From contig JADJBX010000003.1 of the NCBI GenBank assembly GCA_016703545.1, forward strand, positions 432,925 to 496,924: 64,000 bases of DNA, read 5' to 3'. Every line of letters starts with the position of its first letter. Positions within the stretch are counted from its first letter, which is position 1. Of this stretch, positions 17,587-27,857 are shown one piece after another. Both the position numbers and the translations under genes were made by a program. This DNA is from Candidatus Amarobacillus elongatus (GTDB lineage: Bacteria > Chloroflexota > Dehalococcoidia > Tepidiformales > Tepidiformaceae). Under the pieces are notes generated by a model that saw only the letters and a list, made by a program, of their open reading frames with translations, was not told where the DNA came from and searched no databases.

Positions 17587-18609
17587 TCAGCCGGCCCAGG
17601 GCTGGGCGGGCGCGCCCGAGTACGAAACCAGCGCCTTCATGTAGTTCGAGCGCTCGAACGCGGCGGGATCGGGGCTCGTCGCGTGACTGAGGCTGCCGAC
17701 CATCTGCCGCACGGAGTCGTAGTGCCGGTCGCGCATCCACTGTTCGACCCCGGCGACGACGGTCGCGAGGTGCTCGGGGCCGTGGATTAGCAGCGCGGAC
17801 GCCATCATCGTCACATCCGCCCCGGCGAGCAGCGCCTTGAGCACGTCCTCGGAGGCGTGCACCCCGCTCGTGGCGGCGAGCGAGACATCGACGCCGCAGC
17901 CCCGCAGGATGGCGATCCAGCGGATGGGGAGCGCGAGCTCCGCCGGCGAACTGAGACGCACCGTCGGCACGACCGTGAGCGATTCGAGGTCGATGTCGGG
18001 CTGCATGAACCGGTTGAAGAGCACGAGGCCGTCGGCGCCGCAGGCCACGAGGCGGCGCGCGACGGAGGGGAGGGCGCTGAAGAACGGGCTCAGCTTGACC
18101 GCGACGGGAATGCGAACGACGTCGCGAACGGCGGCCACGATGGTCGCGTACCGCTCCTCGACGGACTCCGCCGTCTCCGTGGCGTTCGCGGCGACGAAGT
18201 ACACGTTCAGCTCGATCGCGTGCGCGCCTGCTTCCTCGATCTGGCGGGCGTAGCGCGTCCAGCCGCCGGGAGTGATGCCGTTCAGGCTGGCGATGACGGG
18301 AATGGAAAGCTCGCGCCGGGCCTGTTCGATCGCGTCGAGGTAGGCCGCGGGGCGCGTCGCGTGCTCGGGTAGCGCGGGGAAGAAGCTCTGGGCCTCGAGG
18401 TAGCTCTCCGTCCACTGCTCGAGCAGTTCGTGCAGGTCGAGCGATTCGTGCACGATCTGCTCCTCGAAGAGTGAGCGCAGGACAACCGCGCCGGCGCCCG
18501 CGGCCTCAAGGCGGCGTAGGGTGTCGATGCTGTCCGAGAGGGGCGAGGCCGAAGCCGCAACGGGCGAAGGCAGCGTAAGCCCGAGGTAGCGGGTGGTCAT
18601 GTCAACCAT
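17587..18609 (-). CDS. Dihydroorotate dehydrogenase-like flavoprotein, PFOR partner
   Basis: 340 residues of the DHODH-like TIM-barrel fold: RYLGLTLPSPVAASASPLSD, VIASLNGITPGGWTRYARQI, IELNVYF, VAVKLSPFF, and ATSGVHASEDVLKALLAGAD. It lacks the usual pyrimidine operon context. It overlaps the end of the pyruvate:ferredoxin oxidoreductase gene by eight bases on the same strand, a pairing found in many bacteria where the two are adjacent or fused. The true role in that pair is not established. The ATG at 18609 overlaps the upstream stop; a second in-frame ATG at 18600 begins MTTRYLGL and is equally plausible. Confidence 0.85.
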   Translation of the reverse strand: MVDMTTRYLGLTLPSPVAASASPLSDSIDTLRRLEAAGAGAVVLRSLFEEQIVHESLDLHELLEQWTESYLEAQSFFPALPEHATRPAAYLDAIEQARRELSIPVIASLNGITPGGWTRYARQIEEAGAHAIELNVYFVAANATETAESVEERYATIVAAVRDVVRIPVAVKLSPFFSALPSVARRLVACGADGLVLFNRFMQPDIDLESLTVVPTVRLSSPAELALPIRWIAILRGCGVDVSLAATSGVHASEDVLKALLAGADVTMMASALLIHGPEHLATVVAGVEQWMRDRHYDSVRQMVGSLSHATSPDPAAFERSNYMKALVSYSGAPAQPWAG

Positions 18610-21600
18610 GGTCGGCCTCCTCGGCGCCGTGACCGCCGTGCCCCTGGTCCACCGCGATGATCGGTGGCGACGTACGCTCCACGTCGGCGAGCTGCTCGTA
18701 CAGCCGCCACCGCTCCGCGATGTCGTCCGCGGCCATGCGCGTGAGCTGCTCCGCCTCCTGGGGATTGGCCAGGCGCAGCATACCGAAGCGGGCTTCGCTC
18801 ATGGCGAACTCCTCGAAGCGGATGCTCGGCTTCTTCGAATCCAGGTGGAACGGGTGCTCGTTCGTGCCCTCCGGCGCGGGCTTGTACCGGTAGAGGGGCC
18901 AGTACCCGCTGGCCACGGCGTCGCGCTGGTGGCTCATCGCGGTGCGCATATCGATGCCGTGGGCGATGCAGTGGCTGTACGCGAGGATGATGGACGGCCC
19001 CTTGTGCGCCTCGGCTTCGGCGAACGCCCTCACCGCCTGCGCGTTGTCGGCGCCAAGGGCGATGTTCGCCACGTACACGTTGCCGTACGCCGAGGCGATC
19101 ATGCCCAGGTCTTTCTTTCCCACCCGCTTGCCCGCCGCCGCGAACTTCGCGACCGCCCCGCGGGATGTCGACTTCGACGCCTGCCCACCCGTGTTCGAGT
19201 ACACCTCGGTGTCGAGCACGAGGATGTTGATGTCGTGGCCGCTCGCCAGCACGTGGTCCAGGCCGCCGAAGCCGATGTCGTACGCCCAGCCATCGCCGCC
19301 CACGATCCAGACCGACTTCCGCACGAGGACGTCGGCGACGCCGAGCAGGCGCCGCGCGTCGGTGCTGGCCGCGCGTTCCAAGCGCGACTTGAGCTGGGCA
19401 ACGCGCACCCGCTGCTGCTCAATGAGGGCGTCAGAGCCCTGTTCGGCGGCCAGGATCTCGGCGCACAGCTCCTCGCCCACCTCGGGCGCGACCCGCGAGA
19501 GCAGGTGACGCGCAAGCTCCTCATGCTGGTCCAGCGCCAGACGCATCCCGAGGCCAAACTCGGCGTTGTCCTCGAAGAGCGAGTTCGCCCATGCGGGGCC
19601 TCGCCCGTTGTGGTCGATGGACCAGGGCGTGGTCGGCAGGTTCCCGCCGTAAATGGACGAGCAGCCGGTGGCGTTCGCGATGAGGGCGCGGTCCCCGAAG
19701 AGCTGCGACAGGAGCTTGAGGTACGGGGTCTCGCCGCAGCCTGCGCACGCCCCGGAGAACTCGAACAGCGGCGTGATCATCTGGGAGCCCTTGATCGTCG
19801 CCGCCTGGATCGCGGTGCGGTCCACCTCCGGGAGGTCCTCGAAGAAGGCGAAGGATGCACGCTCGCGGGCGGCGTGCTCCTCGCGCGGTTCCATGTTGAT
19901 CGCCTTGCGCTTGAGGATGGACTTGCTGCGCGCGGGGCACACGTCCACACAGATACCGCAGCCGGTGCAGTCGTCGGGCGCCACCTGGATGGTCATTGCG
20001 GAGCCCGGCAGGTCCCGGCCGGACCACGCCCGGTGTTCGAACCCGTCGGGCGCGCCATCGAGCGCCGCGGGGTCATACACCTTCATGCGAATGGCCGCGT
20101 GCGGGCAGACGAGCGCGCATTTCGCGCAGTCGATACAGAGCGACGGATCCCAGATGGGGATCTCGGCCGCGATGCCGCGCTTCTCCCAGCGCGAGGTGCC
20201 CGTGGGGAAGGTGCCGTCCACGGGGAGCGCGGAGACGGGCAGGAGGTCGCCCTTGCCGTCAAGCATCATCGCCGTCACCCGCTGCACGAAGTCCGGGGCG
20301 GCCGCCGGGACAACCGGCAACCGGTGCTCGCGGCTCGCCGCCGAGGCGGGCGGCACCACCTCGTGCAGCGCCTCCAGCGCAGCATCGACGGCGGCGAAGT
20401 TCCGTTCGAGAACGAGTTCCCCGCGCCGGCCGTACGTCTTGCGAATGGCCGACTTGATCGCGTCGATCGCCGCCTCACGTGGCATGATGTTCGCCAGCGC
20501 GAAGAAACACGGCTGCAGCACCGTGTTGACCCGGTTCCCAAGGCCCGCATCCCGCGCGACCCTGTCGCCATCGATCACGAACAGGCGGATGCCCTTCTCG
20601 ATGATCGCCTGCTGGATTTCGAACGGCAGACGATCCCAAGTGCCATCGGCCCCGTACGGGCTGTTCAGGAGGAACGTGGCGCCGTGCTCGGCGAACTCCA
20701 GCACGTCCATGCGTTCCAGCAGCCGGAACTGGTGGCAGGCGACGAACGTCGCGGCGGTGATCAGGTAGGTCGACCGGATGGGGTGCGGCCCAAAGCGAAG
20801 GTGCGACACCGTCACCGCGCCCGACTTCTTGGAGTCGTACACGAAGTACCCCTGCGCGTGCAGGGGTGCCTTCGCCGATGATCTTGACGGAGTTCTTGTT
20901 GGCGCCCACGGTGCCATCGCTGCCGAGGCCGTAGAACAGCGCGCGCACGGTGCCCGGGCTCCTCCGCGGTGAACGCGGGGTCGAAGTCGAGGCTGGAATG
21001 CGAGACGTCGTCGTTGATGCCGACGGTGAAGTGCTTCTTCGGTTTGGGTGCGGGGAGTTCGGCGAAAACGGCCGCCGCCATCGCGGGGGTGAACTCCTTC
21101 GAGGCGAGGCCGTAGCGGCCGCCGATGACGCGGGGCATGGCGTCGATTTCGCCTTCGCCCACCGCCTCGGCGAGCGCCGTCAGCACGTCCTGGTACAGGG
21201 GCTCGCCGACCGCGCCCGGCTCCTTCGTGCGGTCGAGCACGGCGATGGAGCGGACCGTGGGCGGGAGCGCCCGCAGGAACGCCTGGCGTGCGAACGGCCG
21301 GTACAGCCGTACCTGCAGCAGGCCCACCTTCTCGCCCCGGGCATTGAGTGCTTCGACGGCTTCCTGCACCGCGCCCGCACCTGACCCCATGAGCACGATG
21401 ATCCGGCTCGCATCAGGCGCCCCCGAGTAATCGAAGAGCGAGTAGCGACGGCCGCTCATCGCCGCGAAGCGTGCCATTTCGGCTTCCACGAGCGCGGGGG
21501 TGCGCGCGTAGAAGGGGCTGGCGGCTTCGCGAGCCTGGAAGAATACGTCCGGGTTCTGGGCCGAGCCCCGGAGTACGGGGTGCTCGGGCGAGAGGGCACG

Positions 21601-22215
21601 GTCGCGGTGCGCCTGGACGAGGTCGCCGTCGATCATCGCCGCGACGTCGTCGTCGCTGATTGGCGTGATCTTGTTCACTTCGTGGCTGGTGCGAAAACCG
21701 TCGAAGAAGTGCACGAAGGGCACGCGCGAGCGCAGCGTGACGGCCGTTGCGATGAGCGCGAAGTCCTGTGCTTCCTGGACCGATGCGGAACAGAGCATCC
21801 CCCACCCGGCGCTGCGCACGGCCATGACGTCGCTGTGGTCACCGAAGATGGAGAGCGCGTGCGTGGCCACGGCGCGGGCGGCGACATGGAAGACCGCCGG
21901 CGTGAGTTCACCGGCGATCTTGAACATGTTCGGGAGCATGAGCAGCAGGCCCTGCGACGCCGTGAACGTGGTGGTCAGGGCGCCGGCCATGAGCGCGCCG
22001 TGCGCGGCACCGGCGGCGCCGCCTTCGCTCTGCATCTGGATGACGCGCGGCACGGTGCCGAAGATGTTCGTCCGGCCTTCGGCGGACCAGCCGTCGCAGA
22101 GTTCGGCCATCGCCGAGGACGGCGTGATCGGGTAGATGGCGATGACTTCGGAGGTCTTGTGCGCGATGCGCGCGGCGGCCTCGTTGCCATCGACGGTGAG
22201 GGAGGTTTCGTTCAC
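18602..22215 (-). CDS. nifJ: Pyruvate:ferredoxin (flavodoxin) oxidoreductase, two frameshifts
   Basis: A single-chain PFOR of about 1,205 codons that converts pyruvate and CoA to acetyl-CoA and CO2, reducing ferredoxin. The N-terminal part (22215 to about 20957) has YPITPSSAMAELCDGW, GDHSDVMAVRSAGWGM and GSGAGAVQEAVEALNARGEK. A middle piece in a second frame reads ALFYGLGSDGTVGANKNS. The remainder from about 20866 is in a third frame, with CIDCAKCALVCPHAA and CTGCGICVDVCPARSK (two 4Fe-4S sites). It also has CAGCGETPY, NATGCSSIYGG and GDGWAYDIGFGGLDHV (TPP and third cluster). The breaks are at 20956-20958 (one extra base in a G/C run) and 20863-20866 (two bases missing from a G/C run). The start is the GTG at 22213-22215 (reads as NETSLTVDGNEAAARIAHKT). 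Oxygen-sensitive PFOR suggests anaerobic or microaerobic metabolism. Confidence 0.92.
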
Positions 22216-22388
22216 TGGGCAATCATCCGGGGACCCCTGGGTGGCGCGGTGACACCCGGCAGGGGCGCCCCGTTCCCTTCGACGTTCGCCGCAGGGGTAC
22301 CCCCATTCACACGGCCAACCGCACCACAATCCCCGCCATTCGGACGGTAATGGCCGGGTGACTCCCGGACGGGAGCTTCCGTCTTTCC

Positions 22389-22394
22389 TACAAT
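22389..22394 (+). promoter_or_regulatory. -10 element TACAAT before the epoxide-hydrolase-like gene
   Basis: TACAAT lies 27 bases before the ATG at 22422, between divergent genes. The -35 region is poor. The gene itself has a GGCGGAGGG ribosome binding site. Confidence 0.4.
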
Positions 22395-22421
22395 GCTGCC
22401 GCCAGCGGCACTGGCGGAGGG

Positions 22422-23564
22422 ATGGACATGGCCCAACAGGAGCCCTATAGCGCGGGAGTGCTCCCCGCGGGCGTCCGATCGCGGTTCGTCGACGGCGTGA
22501 ACGGCCTGCGGATGCACATCCTCGAGGCCGGGCCGGCCGACGGCTCGCGCCCGCTCGTGTTGCTCCTGCACGGCTTCCCCGAGCTGGCGTACAGCTGGCG
22601 GCACGTGCTTCCCCGCCTCGCCGAGGCCGGCTACCACGTCGTCGCACCCGACCAACGAGGGTACGGGCGCACGACGGGATGGGACGGCACGTACGACGGC
22701 GACCTGTACTCCTACCGCCGGCTGAACCTTGTTCGCGACGCCCTCGGGCTGGTGTCCGCGCTCGGCTATGGCACCGCGGCCGTCGTCGGCCACGACTTCG
22801 GGTCGCCGGTGGCGGCATGGTGCGCGGTCGTGCGGCCCGACGTGTTCCGCTCCGTCGTGCTCATGAGCGCGCCCTTCGGGGGGACGCCGCCGTTCCCGTT
22901 CGCGCCCGTGGTCGCGGGGAGGGCCGGCATGGACGCGCAGTTCGCGGCGCTCACGCCACCGCGCATGCACTACCAGCAGTACTACCAGGGCCGAGAGGCG
23001 AACGAGAACATGTGGCACGCCGCGCAGGGCATAGGCGCGTTCCTGCGCGCCTACTACCACTACAAGAGCGCGGACTGGGCGGGAAACCACCCCCACCCGC
23101 TGCCAGATGGCTCGGCCGCCTCCCTCGCGACCATGCCCACCTACTACGTGATGGAGCGCGGCAAGGGGATGGCGGAGACGGTGGCCGAATTTGCGCCTTC
23201 AACCGCCGAGGCAGCCGCGTGCCCGTGGCTCAGCGAGGCCGACCTTGCCGTGTACGCGGAGGAGTTTGGGCGAACCGGGTTCCAGGGCGGGCTGCAGTGG
23301 TACCGCTCCGGTGCGCTCGGCGCGGCGGAGATGGAGCTGTTCGCGGGGCGGCGCATCGAGCAGCCTTCGATGTTCATCGCCGGCGCGAGCGACTGGGGGC
23401 CGTTCCAGTCGCCCGGTGCGCTCGAGCGGATGGGGCGTATGGCCTGCGCCGACTTCCGAGGCTCGCACTTCATCCCCGGGGCCGGGCACTGGGTGCAGCA
23501 GGAGCAGGCGGAAGCGACCTCCGCCCTCCTGTGCACCTTCCTCGCGGACGCCGCCGCTACGTGA
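22422..23564 (+). CDS. Alpha/beta-fold epoxide hydrolase-like protein
   Basis: 380 residues. The oxyanion motif HGFPELAYSWR (about residue 50) and DQRGYGRT follow the epoxide hydrolase pattern. The nucleophile elbow GHDFGSPVAA (about residue 123) places Asp where esterases have Ser, as in epoxide hydrolases and dehalogenases. The catalytic His is in GAGHWVQQEQ near the C-terminus. Epoxide hydrolases add water to an epoxide through an Asp ester intermediate. Tyrosines for epoxide protonation are likely in the cap domain (MHYQQYYQG) but cannot be assigned firmly. The ATG at 22422 has a good ribosome binding site; a second ATG two codons on is less likely. It is convergent with the CoA-transferase and overlaps it by eight bases. 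Confidence 0.85.
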   Translation: MDMAQQEPYSAGVLPAGVRSRFVDGVNGLRMHILEAGPADGSRPLVLLLHGFPELAYSWRHVLPRLAEAGYHVVAPDQRGYGRTTGWDGTYDGDLYSYRRLNLVRDALGLVSALGYGTAAVVGHDFGSPVAAWCAVVRPDVFRSVVLMSAPFGGTPPFPFAPVVAGRAGMDAQFAALTPPRMHYQQYYQGREANENMWHAAQGIGAFLRAYYHYKSADWAGNHPHPLPDGSAASLATMPTYYVMERGKGMAETVAEFAPSTAEAAACPWLSEADLAVYAEEFGRTGFQGGLQWYRSGALGAAEMELFAGRRIEQPSMFIAGASDWGPFQSPGALERMGRMACADFRGSHFIPGAGHWVQQEQAEATSALLCTFLADAAAT

Positions 23565-25990
23565 GCGCGCCCCTCGCGGCCAGGTCGTCGATGTCCGCAT
23601 CCGAATAGCCGAGGATCCCGGAGAGCACCTCCCGGGTGTGCTGGCCGAGCGCGGGCGCCGCGGACATCACCGGCGGAGTCTCACTGAACCGCGTCGCGGG
23701 GCCGTCGTACGGCGTGGGCCCCATAACGAGGTGGTCGCAGGTCACGAAGAAGCCGCGATGCGTGAGCTGCGGGTCTTCGTACAGGTCCACCGGCCGGAGG
23801 ACCACCGAGGCGGGGACGCCGGCGCGCTTCAGGCGCTCCGCCAGCGCGAACGGCTCCTGGTCCGCGCACCACGCCGAGAGCGCTCCGTCGATCGCGGTAT
23901 CGGCGGCGTGACGCGCGGCGAGGGCATCGAAGGCATCGGCCCCGAATGCCGCAAGCGGCGTCATGGCCCGCAGCGCGCGCCACTGGGCCGCGGTCTCACA
24001 GGCGATGGCGATGTACCGTTCCTCTCCCTTCGTCGCGTACACGCCGTGCGGGCTCGCGTACGGCGATTCGTGGCCGGACCGGCCGGCCACGCGCCCGTTC
24101 ACCGTGTAGTCCAGCACGGCGGGTTCGATGAAGTGAATGCTCGCCTCCACCTGCGCAAGGTCGATCTCCTGGCCTTCGCCGGTCCGGTCGCGATGAAGAA
24201 GGGCCGCGGTCAGCGCCGCCACCCCGTACCGTGGCGCGATGAAGTCGGTGTAGGCCCCCACGGCGAAGCAGGGGGACGATCGGGCCAACCCGTGAGGCCG
24301 TAGATCCCGGCGAGCGCCGCGCCCTGTCCCCGTAGCCGCCGTACGTGCGCTGCGGGCCCGTCTGCCCCCGCAGGCAGGTGCCGAACTTGATGATGTGCGG
24401 GTGCTTCGCCTTGAGCGCCTCGTACCCGAAGCCCATGCGCTCGAAGGTGCCGGCGGTGAAGCTCTCCATCACCACGTCGGACCAGGCGATCAGCTTGGCC
24501 GCCACCTCCCGGCCGGCCTCCGTGGCGAGGTTCAGGTTCAGCCCGAGCTTGCTCGAATTGAAATTCGCCATGAACTGGGCGCGATCCAGGCCCGGAATGT
24601 TGTCCTTGAACGGTGCGGCGGTGCGAAGGATGTCGGGCCGCGACGGCGACTCCACGTGGATGACGGTCGCGCCGTGGTCCGCGAGCGCCTTGCCCACGAT
24701 GGGCCCGACGCCGATCCAGGCGAAGTCCGCCACCTTCAGCCCCTCGAAGGGGCGGCGAGAACGCGCCGTTCGCACCGGCCGCGTCTCGGCTGCGGAGGCG
24801 AAGGTCGCCAGCAGGTGCTGGTGTTCGCCGAGCGCGGGGGCGGGGGCGGGCTCGTTCATCGGTGTGGCCGAGAGGCGCGCGGGCAGCCCGGGCACGAGCC
24901 GGCCGTTCACCTTCCGCCAGTAGTCCCGGGCCTCCAGCTGCGGGTCTTCGACGAGGTCTTTCACCGTGTACACCGGCGCCAGCAGCAGTGACGCCTCGAC
25001 GCCGATCGCCAGCAGTTCGTTCTGCGTGTGCCCCTGGAAGAACCGGCCGGCCGTTTCGAAGGCGCGGCGCACATCGTCGAGCGGGATGCCCCCGCCCATG
25101 AAGTCCACGACCCACGCCGACCAGTCGCGCACCATCAGATCGTCATCGGCTTTGCCCTCCGCGGCGGCCAGCGTGAGGATCGTCTGCAGAGGCGTGCTGC
25201 CCGTTCGTCCGCCCAGCAGGACGCACGTTATGTAACCGTTCGCGCAGGGCCAAATGGCGGGGATGGTGAAGCCCGGGATGACCTGGATCGGCGTCTTGCG
25301 GTTCTCGCCCGTGCCCGGGGGGTCCCCGCCAGTAACCCTGGGGTAGCCCGTGGCGCTCATGAGCGTCCAGACCATCGCCGCCTGCATGGAGACGTCGAGG
25401 TACTGGCCGCGGCCGGTTTCGCCGCGAGCGCGAAGGGCAATCAGGGCATCCGCCGCGGCCTGCGCGCCACTGTGGAACGACGCCTGCGGGAAGCCGATGG
25501 GCACGGGCGGACGGTCGATATCGCCCTGGAGGCCGATCAGGCCGCCCGCCGCCTCGAGGGTCAGGTCGGTCGCCGGGCTCTGCGCATCGGGCCCCGACTG
25601 CCCGAACGGCGTGACCGAGACGTACACAACCCCGGGATTACGCGCCGCAAGCGTCTCGTAGTCCAACCCCAATGCCGCCATCTCCCCGGGGTCACTGCTC
25701 TCGATGACAATGTCCGCGCGCGCGAGCAGGGGCGCGATGGCCGCGCGGCCGGCCTCGGTGGTGATGTCCGCGACCACGCTCTTCTTGCCGGCGGCGACGG
25801 ATGCCCAGTAGAGGGACTCGGTTGTGCCGTCGACGAAGGGAGGCAGCTGGCGAGCGTGAGCGCCGCCGGGCGGTTCCACCTTGATTACCAGCGCGCCGAG
25901 TTCGGCAAGCAGGCGCCCGGCAAGTTCGGCACGGGTGGTGGAAAGATCAGCGACGACGATGTCGTGGAGCGGGGGGTTCGAGGACGCCAC
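23557..25990 (-). CDS. Two-domain CaiB/BaiF family III CoA-transferase, two frameshifts
   Basis: About 811 codons holding two complete family III CoA-transferase domains in tandem. Domain 1 (VVADLSTTRAELAGRLLAEL, GALVIKVEPPGG, GRGQYLDVSMQAAM) ends near residue 390. Domain 2 begins FEGLKVADFAWIGVGPIVGK and has FNSSKLGLNLNL and GEGQEIDLAQVEAS. Domain 2 passes through three frames. Breaks are at 24328-24331 (one base missing, TYGGYG joining GQGAALAGIYG) and 24271-24275 (one base missing, joining to CFAVGAYTDFIAPRYG). Enzymes of this family move CoA between carboxylic acids; the acids here are unknown. By eye, the Asp nucleophile position is filled only in domain 2. The GTG at 25988-25990 has a CGGGAG ribosome binding site. 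Confidence 0.88.
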
Positions 25991-26087
25991 GGCGCACTCC
26001 CGGCGAGATTTGCCCGTGCCATCCGCCCGGCGAGCGCGGTGAATCGTTGCATCGGCCGGGCAGTGCTGTCCAGAAGGGCCGCCGGGC

Positions 26088-26119
26088 GTGGCGTGGGTTC
26101 GTGTTCGAACCCACGCCAC
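26088..26119 (-). terminator. Terminator hairpin at the end of the nos operon
   Basis: GTGGCGTGGGTTCG and its exact complement flank the loop TGTT. It lies just past the nosY stop at 26128 on the same strand and isolates the nos genes from the CoA-transferase. Confidence 0.85.
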
Positions 26120-26127
26120 GGGGGGAG

Positions 26128-26949
26128 TTACGCGTCCTGGCGGGAGAAGCCGCGGGCGGCGATCGCGAGCGGCGCCGCCGTCCATGCGGCAATAGCGGCC
26201 AACAGCAGTCCGCGACTCGCGGCGGTGCCCACGCGGTCCGTGAGGTACGCGCCGAGCGGCCCGAGCACGTCGAGGTCGCGTTCGATGCTCATGATCGCGA
26301 GCAGCCGAGTGGATTCGGCCGGGTTCAGCAGCGCCACGGCGACGAGCGTGCGGCCCGACGGCGAAACCGCCAGCGCGAGGCCGATCGCGCCAAGGTCGTA
26401 GGCAAGGACGAGCACGAACCAGAGGACCACCGCGATCCCGAGCGCCTTCACGCGGCTCCCGGCGAACACGGAAACGAGGATGCCGAGGCTCAGCATGGCG
26501 CTCGCGAGGAGCCCGGAGAGCAGCACGAACATGAGGTAGTGCTCGATATCGGAGAGCGAGCTGAACATGACCATGAAGGCGCCCGCGAGGCCGAAGCCGG
26601 CGGCGATGGCGCCCCACACCGCGAGCGTGAGCCCGACGTACTTGCCAAACAGCACCTGCAACGGTGAAACGGGCTGGCTGAGCAGGGTCGCCAGCGTCCC
26701 GCGGTCCCGTTCACCCGCGATCGCGCCGGCCCCGAGGATGAGCGCGAGCAGCGGCACGAGGAGCAGGCAGAGGTTGATGAGCCCGGCCGTCGTGCGGTTG
26801 AAGCCCTGGTCGCCGAGGCTGCCGGAGTCGGCCTGGATGTGCGAAAGCAACATCGCCACCGCGGCGAAGGTGGCCGCGAACACGACCAGCCAGCCACTCG
26901 CCACGGCGTCGCGCATCTCCTTGCGGGCGAGAATGAGCACTTCGTTCAT
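26128..26949 (-). CDS. nosY: ABC-2 type permease of the nos operon
   Basis: 273 residues with six hydrophobic segments. ILARKEMRDAVASGWLVVFA begins the protein, and GAGAIAGERDRGTLATLLSQ is the conserved ABC-2 cytoplasmic loop. NosY forms the membrane part of the NosFY exporter, which with NosD helps build the copper-sulfide centre of N2O reductase. The ATG overlaps the nosF stop by four bases and shares its operon. No sequence oddities are seen. Confidence 0.9.
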   Translation of the reverse strand: MNEVLILARKEMRDAVASGWLVVFAATFAAVAMLLSHIQADSGSLGDQGFNRTTAGLINLCLLLVPLLALILGAGAIAGERDRGTLATLLSQPVSPLQVLFGKYVGLTLAVWGAIAAGFGLAGAFMVMFSSLSDIEHYLMFVLLSGLLASAMLSLGILVSVFAGSRVKALGIAVVLWFVLVLAYDLGAIGLALAVSPSGRTLVAVALLNPAESTRLLAIMSIERDLDVLGPLGAYLTDRVGTAASRGLLLAAIAAWTAAPLAIAARGFSRQDA

Positions 26950-27857
26950 GACAGGTTCCCCCTGAGGGACTGCAGGTGGAGGACGGCGGCATCGACGGAG
27001 GCTTCCTCGACGCGGAAGTCGAGAATGCCGATGCCCGCGCCGACAAGTGCCTCGACCATGCGTGCCTTGTCGGTGGCGGCGCAGCTGACCACGACCCAGT
27101 CGCCCGAGCGGGCGATGGAGCCCGCGGCCGGCATCCGTTCGAGGAGCGTCATCGCCTCGGGGCTGTGACCGTTGAGGCGGAGGAAGAGCTTGCTGCCCGC
27201 GGCGCTCGCCGCCGAAAGCCCGGTAGCGGGGCCGGCGTACACGGTCTTGCCCTGGTCCAGCACGAGCGCGTTGTCCGCGACGTACGGGACGTCCTCGAGC
27301 CAGTGGGTCGAGAGCAGGATTGCCTTGCCGGCGGTGCGCTGCTCGGCCACGAGCCTGCGAAGGTCGAGGCGGGCGCTGACATCGAGCCCGGCGGCGGGCT
27401 CATCCAGCACGAGCACCGGGGGGTCCGCGAGCTGGGCGATGGCGAGCGCGAGGCGCTGGCGCATGCCGCCGGAGAGCGCACCCGCCTTCTTCCCCGCGTG
27501 CGCCTCCAGACCGGCCGTCTCGATGGCCGCGAGGGCACGGGTGGCGGGCAGGCGGCGGAGGTTCGCGTAGAAGTGGGCCGTTTCGCTCACCGTGAGGTCG
27601 CTGTGGAAGGCGGGGTCCTGGGGGACGTAGCCGACCATCTCGCGTGCCCGGCGGCCATCGCGCGCCACATCCATGCCGTTGATTGTGATGCTTCCCTCGA
27701 AGCGGATGAGGCCGACCACCGACTTGATGAGCGTGCTCTTGCCCGCCCCGTTGGCGCCGATCACGGCAGTCACCATGCCGGGTTCGATGGCGAGCGACGC
27801 CGCATCGAGCACCGTCGTCTTGCCGTAACGCTTGGTCACGTTCGTCGCGCTTAGCAT
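26946..27857 (-). CDS. nosF: ABC transporter ATPase of the nos operon
   Basis: 303 residues. Walker A is GANGAGKST, the signature is LSGGMRQRLALAIAQ, Walker B is PPVLVLDEPAAGLD, and the H-loop is STHWLED. A C-terminal domain of about 90 residues (from about 210) is typical of NosF. It energises NosY for maturation of periplasmic NosZ. The ATG at 27855-27857 overlaps the nosD stop (ATGCTAA), which fixes the start; the longer upstream frame is the shadow of nosD. Confidence 0.92.
   Translation of the reverse strand: MLSATNVTKRYGKTTVLDAASLAIEPGMVTAVIGANGAGKSTLIKSVVGLIRFEGSITINGMDVARDGRRAREMVGYVPQDPAFHSDLTVSETAHFYANLRRLPATRALAAIETAGLEAHAGKKAGALSGGMRQRLALAIAQLADPPVLVLDEPAAGLDVSARLDLRRLVAEQRTAGKAILLSTHWLEDVPYVADNALVLDQGKTVYAGPATGLSAASAAGSKLFLRLNGHSPEAMTLLERMPAAGSIARSGDWVVVSCAATDKARMVEALVGAGIGILDFRVEEASVDAAVLHLQSLRGNLS

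Noticed and set aside
18593..20881. 762-residue plus-strand frame opposite the pyruvate:ferredoxin oxidoreductase
   Set aside because: A high-GC antisense shadow; the minus strand carries ferredoxin and TPP motifs.
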